NCBI GenBank assembly: GCA_021604265.1
Contig: BQIY01000054.1
Location: 1-9,666 of the forward strand
Length of the DNA stretch: 9,666 bases
Origin: Nitrospirales bacterium
Lineage (GTDB): Bacteria > Nitrospirota > Nitrospiria > Nitrospirales > UBA8639
Reading direction: 5' to 3'
The translations under genes were made by a program, and so were the position numbers. The notes under the pieces are model-generated. The model was not told the origin of the DNA. It did no database searches and worked only from the letters and a program-made list of their open reading frames with translations. Positions 5,515 to 9,666 of the stretch are shown here, piece after piece (the first letter of the stretch is position 1; every line of letters starts with the position of its first letter).

Positions 5515-7944
5515 TTATACGCCGGCCATGGCTTCTTCTTCAACAAATGCCGGTTCTTGCTCGTTTAAGACAACCTTGATCTTTCGAGCATCTTTAAATC
5601 GTCCCTTGATCAGTTCTTCAGAAAGAGGATCGCCTAACCGTTTTTGGATGGTTCGCCTCATCGGTCTTGCACCATACTGCGGGTCGTATCCTTCTTTAAT
5701 CAGCCACTGCTTGACTTCTTCACTGACATCCAATTCAATGCCTCGCTCGGCCAAACGAACATTCAACTCCTTAATGAGAATATCAACAATTGTGACAAGG
5801 TGACTCTTATCCAATTGATGGAAGACGACAAAATCATCGATACGATTGAGAAACTCAGGGCTGAAGTTTCGTTTGAGTTCACCCATGACTTCCCCTTGAA
5901 GCCGGCTTGTTTGCGCCGACTCTTCCTCTTTTTGAAATCCGAGGGACACGCCCTTTTGAATCAATTTCGTCCCAAGATTAGAAGTCATTACCAATATGGT
6001 ATTTTTAAAGTCAACTTTTCGCCCCAGACTGTCGGTCAACACTCCATCATCCAATACTTGAAGCAGCACATTAAAGATATCTGGATGAGCTTTTTCAATT
6101 TCATCAAACAGAACAACTGAATAGGGACGTCGCCGAACTTTTTCTGTCAGCTGCCCACCTTCTTCATAACCAACATACCCTGGAGGAGCTCCGAAGAGGC
6201 GGGAACTTGTAAATTTTTCTTGATATTCTGACATATCAATCCGAACCAAGGAATCTTCGGTGTTAAATAAGAATTCAGATAGCGCTCTTGCCAACTCCGT
6301 TTTCCCAACACCTGTAGGCCCGAGAAAGATGAAGGACCCAATAGGCTTTTTTGCCTCTTTCAAGCCGGCTCGAGAACGCCGAATGGCTCGAGCAATCGCC
6401 GAGATCGCTTCTTCTTGGCCCACGATACGTTTGTGGAGAAACTCTTCCATATGCAAGAGTTTTTCTGATTCTTCTTCTTCCAGCTTAAAGAGAGGAATAC
6501 CCGTAATTTTGGAAACGACAAATCCAACATCATCACCAGTTATCACAGGCTTATTTTGCTCTTGATTCTTTTTCCAATCACGCTTGGCGTCTTCAAGCAA
6601 CTTTCTCAGCCGTTCTTCCTCTTCTCTGAACTTCACGGCATCTTCAAAGTTTTGGACGCCGATGGCAACTTCTTTTTCCCGAGCAACACGTTTAAGCTCT
6701 TGCTCCAATGACTTTAATTCAGGCGGCAGAACATACGATTGCAGTTTGGCCCGCGATCCCGTTTCATCAATCAGATCAATAGCCTTGTCTGGCAAGAATC
6801 GATCGGTGATATAGCGATCCGTCAGCTTAACAGCCTCGGTCACGGCTTCATCAGTAATTTCGACGCCATGATGTTCTTCGTATCGATCACGAAGTCCTTG
6901 AATGATACTAATCGTTTCTTCTACAGACGGTGGCTGGACGTAGATGGGCTGAAAACGCCGCTTCAACGCTCCATCCTTTTCGATATGTTTCCGATATTCA
7001 TCCAACGTTGTGGCGCCAATGCACTGAATCTCCCCTCGGGAAAGGGCAGGCTTGAGCATATTGGCCGCATCAATAGAGCCTTCTGCCGCTCCCGCACCAA
7101 CCAGGGTGTGCAACTCGTCGATAAACAAAATAATATTACCAGCTTGAGCAATTTCCTTCATCACAACTTTGAGTCGCTCTTCAAATTGGCCGCGATATTT
7201 TGTTCCGGCAACCAGTGATCCCAGATCTAAGGCAATCACCCGACGATTCAACAAATTGTCAGGAACATCCATGGAGACAATCCGCTGAGCTAATCCCTCG
7301 ACAATCGCTGTTTTCCCGACCCCTGACTCTCCGATCAATGCAGGGTTATTTTTCGTTCGCCGGCTCAGGATTTGGAGCACCCGTTCGATCTCATCCTGAC
7401 GCCCGATGACTGGATCCAATGATGCTTCTTGAGCCAATTGAGTCAGATCTCGACCAAACTCATCGAGAGCCGGAGTGCTGCTCTTTTTATCTCGCTCTCG
7501 AGACCCCGACTTGCGGAGAAATGTGACGGTGAGCTGTCGTGCCGTCAGAAGGTTCGCACCCAAACTCCGAAGCACCTTCCCGCCAATACCTTCTTCCTCA
7601 CGAAGCAGGCCCAGCAAGAGGTGTTCACTTCCAATGTGATTATGTCCAAGAAGTCTGGCTTCTTCGACTCCGTATTCAATGACTTTTTTTACGCGTGGGC
7701 TAAACGGGATTTCACCAAACGTCACTGTCGTGCCACCCCCAGGCAAATTCCGTTCGATCTCTAATCGAATTTGCTCTGGTGATAGTCCCATCTTCTTAAT
7801 GATCATCAAGGCAATGCCATCAGATTCACGAAGAATCGCCAAGACTAAATGTTCTGTTCCTAAATAATCATTCTGATGACGCTCAGCTTCTTCTCGAGCC
7901 AGAATGATAATTTTTCGACCTCGGTCCGTGAATCGTTCGAACAT
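5515..7944 (-). CDS. clpC: ATP-dependent Clp protease ATP-binding subunit ClpC
   Basis: ClpC is an HSP100 AAA+ unfoldase that feeds substrates to the ClpP peptidase in the cytoplasm. The 809-residue product has two N-terminal Clp_N repeats (about 1-70 and 78-145). The first AAA+ module has Walker A GESGVGKT at 205-212 and Walker B ILFIDE at 272-277. A UVR-type middle domain, [18 protein letters not shown], lies at 433-450 and is what separates ClpC from ClpA and ClpB. The second AAA+ module has Walker A GPTGVGKT at 542-549 and Walker B VLFDE at 611-615. SLGF at 667-670 is at the expected place of the ClpP-docking loop. GGGAGG lies 4 bases before ATG 7944, a strong but slightly close ribosome binding site. 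No ctsR, mcsA or mcsB lies beside it, so control differs from the Firmicutes operon. It is divergent from nadK and ends at a strong hairpin, so it is probably monocistronic. Confidence 0.97.
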   Translation of the reverse strand: MFERFTDRGRKIIILAREEAERHQNDYLGTEHLVLAILRESDGIALMIIKKMGLSPEQIRLEIERNLPGGGTTVTFGEIPFSPRVKKVIEYGVEEARLLGHNHIGSEHLLLGLLREEEGIGGKVLRSLGANLLTARQLTVTFLRKSGSRERDKKSSTPALDEFGRDLTQLAQEASLDPVIGRQDEIERVLQILSRRTKNNPALIGESGVGKTAIVEGLAQRIVSMDVPDNLLNRRVIALDLGSLVAGTKYRGQFEERLKVVMKEIAQAGNIILFIDELHTLVGAGAAEGSIDAANMLKPALSRGEIQCIGATTLDEYRKHIEKDGALKRRFQPIYVQPPSVEETISIIQGLRDRYEEHHGVEITDEAVTEAVKLTDRYITDRFLPDKAIDLIDETGSRAKLQSYVLPPELKSLEQELKRVAREKEVAIGVQNFEDAVKFREEEERLRKLLEDAKRDWKKNQEQNKPVITGDDVGFVVSKITGIPLFKLEEEESEKLLHMEEFLHKRIVGQEEAISAIARAIRRSRAGLKEAKKPIGSFIFLGPTGVGKTELARALSEFLFNTEDSLVRIDMSEYQEKFTSSRLFGAPPGYVGYEEGGQLTEKVRRRPYSVVLFDEIEKAHPDIFNVLLQVLDDGVLTDSLGRKVDFKNTILVMTSNLGTKLIQKGVSLGFQKEEESAQTSRLQGEVMGELKRNFSPEFLNRIDDFVVFHQLDKSHLVTIVDILIKELNVRLAERGIELDVSEEVKQWLIKEGYDPQYGARPMRRTIQKRLGDPLSEELIKGRFKDARKIKVVLNEQEPAFVEEEAMAGV

Positions 7945-8038
7945 TTTTCCTCCCTTCTCTCACATCCACAAACATCATCGATGTGCTGGAAGAGCCCGGT
8001 TAAACTACAAACCACTTCTTATAACTGTTTATAAAGTA

Positions 8039-8068
8039 AGTCTATCCACGGAATAGTAAAACTGTCAA
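8039..8068 (-). promoter_or_regulatory. Candidate sigma-70-type promoter for clpC
   Basis: On the minus strand a perfect -35 TTGACA (8068-8063) is followed after 18 bases by TAGACT (8044-8039), a 4/6 match to the -10 box. Transcription would start near 8032, giving a clpC leader of roughly 90 bases that passes through the paired TTATAA boxes. The -10 is weak, so this is a candidate only. Confidence 0.35.
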
Positions 8069-8133
8069 GACGAAAGTGCGGAACCAACAATTCACAAACA
8101 GGAACATGAGACAGGGCTCTTGACAAATCAGAT

Positions 8134-8161
8134 TTTATAGCATCTAGAGTATTTTCGTGAA
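8134..8161 (-). promoter_or_regulatory. Second candidate promoter for clpC
   Basis: On the minus strand TTCACG (8161-8156, 4/6 to the -35 consensus) precedes TATAAA (8139-8134, 5/6 to the -10 consensus) by 16 bases. It could be an alternative clpC promoter with a longer leader of about 180 bases. The region is AT-rich, so chance matches are likely. Confidence 0.25.
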
Positions 8162-8359
8162 AAGCCCAGGACTTCAGTTCAATCTTTCGCCTGAGAACAG
8201 TGAAGAGAGAACAGGCAGCCAACATCAAATGATGCCTGAAGATCGTTCTAGGCCATTTTTTTGTCTGCTTTATTCTACTTGCCTTCTCTCAACGCAAATT
8301 ACTACCATCACCATCGATAAGAAACCGACGATCAAATCATCTACATGTCAGGAACATCT

Positions 8360-9214
8360 GTGAAGACAATCGGAATCCTCACCAAACCCCAATCGGACAA
8401 TATCCGACCTGTCTTAAAAGACATTGTTGAATGGCTCAACACTCACGACAAAAATGTGATACTTGATACACCCACCACAATAGAACTTCGGACCAACACA
8501 CGAAACGCTCAACGAACTCAAATCGCCAATGAAGCCGACCTCTTAATCGTATTAGGAGGCGATGGCACAATGCTCCATGCTGCCCGTTTAGTCGAAAAGC
8601 GTTCAGTGCCCATTCTCGGTGTCAACATGGGCGGATTAGGGTTTCTCACAGAAACGACCGTCGATCATATTTATGACTCCCTGACCAAAATCTTTGCGGA
8701 TGACTTCCTGATTGAAAAGCGGGTCATGCTTCGGGCCAAGATCCATCGTGGACAACACGTGATAGGCGAAAGCTCAGCTTTAAATGACGTTGTGGTGAAT
8801 AAAGGCCATCTCGCGAGAATGATCGCAATCAAAGTCTGCATCAACGGTTCCTTCATGACCAATTTACGAGGCGATGGACTCATCATCGCCACTCCGACCG
8901 GCTCAACAGGCTATTCGCTCTCAGCCAATGGCCCAATCCTCGACCCTTCTCTTGATGTGTTCACGCTAAATCCAATCTGTCCGCATACACTCTCCCACCG
9001 TCCTTTCATTGTTCCAAGTCACGCTTCTATCTCTGTGACCCTGACCAGCCAAGAAAATGCCATGGCCACTCTGGATGGGCAGATTGGGTTTGAACTAACA
9101 GAGGATGACACTATCCACATTTACACATCCGAACACCAGGCCCACCTTATCCGGTTTCCCGGAAGAAGCTATTACGACGTCCTTCGAAATAAACTCAAAT
9201 GGGGGGATGGGTAA
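8360..9214 (+). CDS. nadK: NAD kinase
   Basis: NAD kinase (also called ppnK) phosphorylates NAD to NADP in the cytoplasm and is the only route to NADP. The 284-residue product begins MKTIGILTKP, typical of the family. It has the GGDGT motif at 66-70 with catalytic D68, GGLGFLTE at 91-98, LNDVVVNKG at 141-149, the diacylglycerol-kinase-like signature GDGLIIATPTGSTGYSLSAN at 171-190 and PICPHTLSHRPFIV at 205-218. I chose GTG 8360 because AGGA (8350-8353) sits 6 bases before it and because the product then starts at the conserved first strand. The in-frame ATG 8345 adds five residues (MSGTS), but no Shine-Dalgarno precedes it. It is the only plus-strand gene, divergent from clpC and convergent with the zinc-ribbon gene at the right edge. 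Function is firm; the start is probable. Confidence 0.95.
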   Translation: MKTIGILTKPQSDNIRPVLKDIVEWLNTHDKNVILDTPTTIELRTNTRNAQRTQIANEADLLIVLGGDGTMLHAARLVEKRSVPILGVNMGGLGFLTETTVDHIYDSLTKIFADDFLIEKRVMLRAKIHRGQHVIGESSALNDVVVNKGHLARMIAIKVCINGSFMTNLRGDGLIIATPTGSTGYSLSANGPILDPSLDVFTLNPICPHTLSHRPFIVPSHASISVTLTSQENAMATLDGQIGFELTEDDTIHIYTSEHQAHLIRFPGRSYYDVLRNKLKWGDG

Positions 9215-9342
9215 TTCTCCTGTGGCAGTAGCTTAAAACATTGACTCTGACAGGGGAGAACTAGCGGAAAGAAGGGGGAATCAAAGTAATGGAAGGTTAC
9301 CTCAAAAAACCAAGCAGCAAGGCGCGATCACCTCATTGTCCA

Positions 9343-9666
9343 TTACAGCGCGCATTCCGGACAAGTTGAGGGTTCTTGCTCAGCCCAAAATTCTTCAGCA
9401 GTGAGAGGAAAGACCTGATCGCATTGTTCGCAATAACGAATTTCAAAGTACGCTTCACCGTTTTCATGGATCTCACAGGGAAGCAGAAGATCCAAGGGGT
9501 CAAACCCTACGGACTTTCCATTAGCAAACTTCACGACCGCTAATCGGACATTAAACGATTCGAAGACACCTTCCTGTCCTTTGAACTGCTCATCATGTCC
9601 CAACACATAGACCGGCTGCCCTTTACGTTTGACGCGTAAGTCTTTTAATGTACGCTGAGTTTCAGA
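9343..9666 (-). CDS. Unrecognised zinc-ribbon protein, 5' end outside window
   Basis: The frame is open to the window edge, so the N-terminus is missing; 107 residues plus a TAA stop are visible. An internal GTG at 9606 could be read as a start, but the frame continues upstream with protein-like sequence (TLKDLRVKRKGQPVYVLG), so a longer gene is more likely. The C-terminal third has two CxxC pairs (C79/C82 in YCEQCDQVF and C102/C105 in CPECAL, counted from the edge) about 20 residues apart, the pattern of a zinc ribbon. The middle part, EGVFESFNVRLAVVKFANGK, followed by GFDPLDLLLPCE, resembles a small beta-barrel of SH3 or KOW type. This suggests a small nucleic-acid- or protein-binding factor, but I do not recognise the family. 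It converges on nadK and has no visible terminator hairpin in the 128-base gap. Confidence 0.7.
   Translation of the reverse strand, partial: SETQRTLKDLRVKRKGQPVYVLGHDEQFKGQEGVFESFNVRLAVVKFANGKSVGFDPLDLLLPCEIHENGEAYFEIRYCEQCDQVFPLTAEEFWAEQEPSTCPECAL

Larger units (their letters stand above)
7945..8359. other. Divergent intergenic region between clpC and nadK
   Basis: About 415 bases separate the two divergent starts. I see no convincing gene. The short open frames here (8019-8228 minus, 8157-8363 plus) have no recognisable motifs or ribosome binding sites. The stretch contains TTGACA boxes on both strands (minus 8068-8063, plus 8120-8125), a TATAAA box on the minus strand, two TTATAA boxes separated by CTGT at 8019-8034, and a T-run at 8255-8262. 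No CIRCE-type or CtsR-type operator is visible near clpC. The long leaders could hold 5' UTR regulation, but I found no strong hairpin. Confidence 0.6.

Noticed and set aside
5644..6120. 158-codon plus-strand ORF opposite clpC
   Set aside because: It is a shadow of the conserved second AAA+ module of ClpC on the other strand, with no independent motif.
8120..8150. Plus-strand promoter for nadK based on TTGACA at 8120
   Set aside because: The -35 is perfect, but no good -10 lies at 16-18 bases (best is a 3/6 match, or 4/6 at 19), so it is not listed as a feature.
8019..8228. 69-codon minus-strand ORF upstream of clpC
   Set aside because: It has no recognisable motif and no clear ribosome binding site, and it overlaps the candidate clpC promoters.
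8157..8363. 68-codon plus-strand ORF running into nadK
   Set aside because: Low-complexity Ser/Thr-rich translation with no ribosome binding site; it overlaps the nadK start out of frame, so it is most likely chance.
9214..9252. Possible terminator hairpin after nadK (TTCTCC ... GGAGAA)
   Set aside because: The stem is only 6 bp, followed by a bulge and a loop of over 25 bases, with no T-run after it, so it does not support a terminator call.

Overview
This window is a conserved housekeeping region of a bacterial chromosome at moderate GC (a little under 50% by eye). All recognisable genes are core bacterial genes: rpoZ, gmk, yicC, nth, hflX, tsaD, clpC and nadK, plus one unrecognised zinc-ribbon gene cut by the right edge. 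There is no mobile element, CRISPR array, rRNA or tRNA. ClpC (not the proteobacterial ClpA) together with an HflX carrying a long extra N-terminal domain points away from Gammaproteobacteria. It would fit a Nitrospirota-, Desulfobacterota- or similar lineage, but this is a tentative inference from protein character, not a database match.

Layout, right to left along the minus strand. At the right end a zinc-ribbon gene (minus strand, 5' end outside the window) converges on nadK (plus strand). nadK and clpC are divergent and share a gap of about 415 bases that holds candidate promoters but no convincing gene. clpC (minus) is followed by a perfect 15-bp hairpin that looks like its terminator. 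After a gap of about 125 bases comes a tight minus-strand cluster: tsaD, hflX, nth, yicC, gmk, rpoZ. Its spacing is very compact. There are 30 bases between tsaD and hflX, and the stop and start overlap as ATGA at hflX/nth, nth/yicC and gmk/rpoZ. The only looser junction is yicC/gmk, which contains a tandem 9-bp repeat and a 12-codon out-of-frame mini-ORF across the gmk start.

Functionally the cluster is an information-processing and stress set: tRNA modification (TsaD), ribosome rescue and splitting (HflX), base-excision repair (Nth), RNA turnover (YicC), guanine nucleotide supply (Gmk) and RNA polymerase assembly (RpoZ). ClpC adds regulated proteolysis and NadK makes NADP. The co-location suggests coordinated growth-linked expression rather than one pathway.

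The most interesting points are modest but concrete. First, hflX appears to start at a non-canonical ATT codon behind a near-perfect Shine-Dalgarno. Second, the extra N-terminal domain of HflX carries an HTH...TRDD pattern reminiscent of the JAMM/MPN metal site. Third, gmk has an unusual repeat and mini-ORF leader. Fourth, nadK probably starts at GTG rather than the upstream ATG. I did not find evidence of a wholly new system here.
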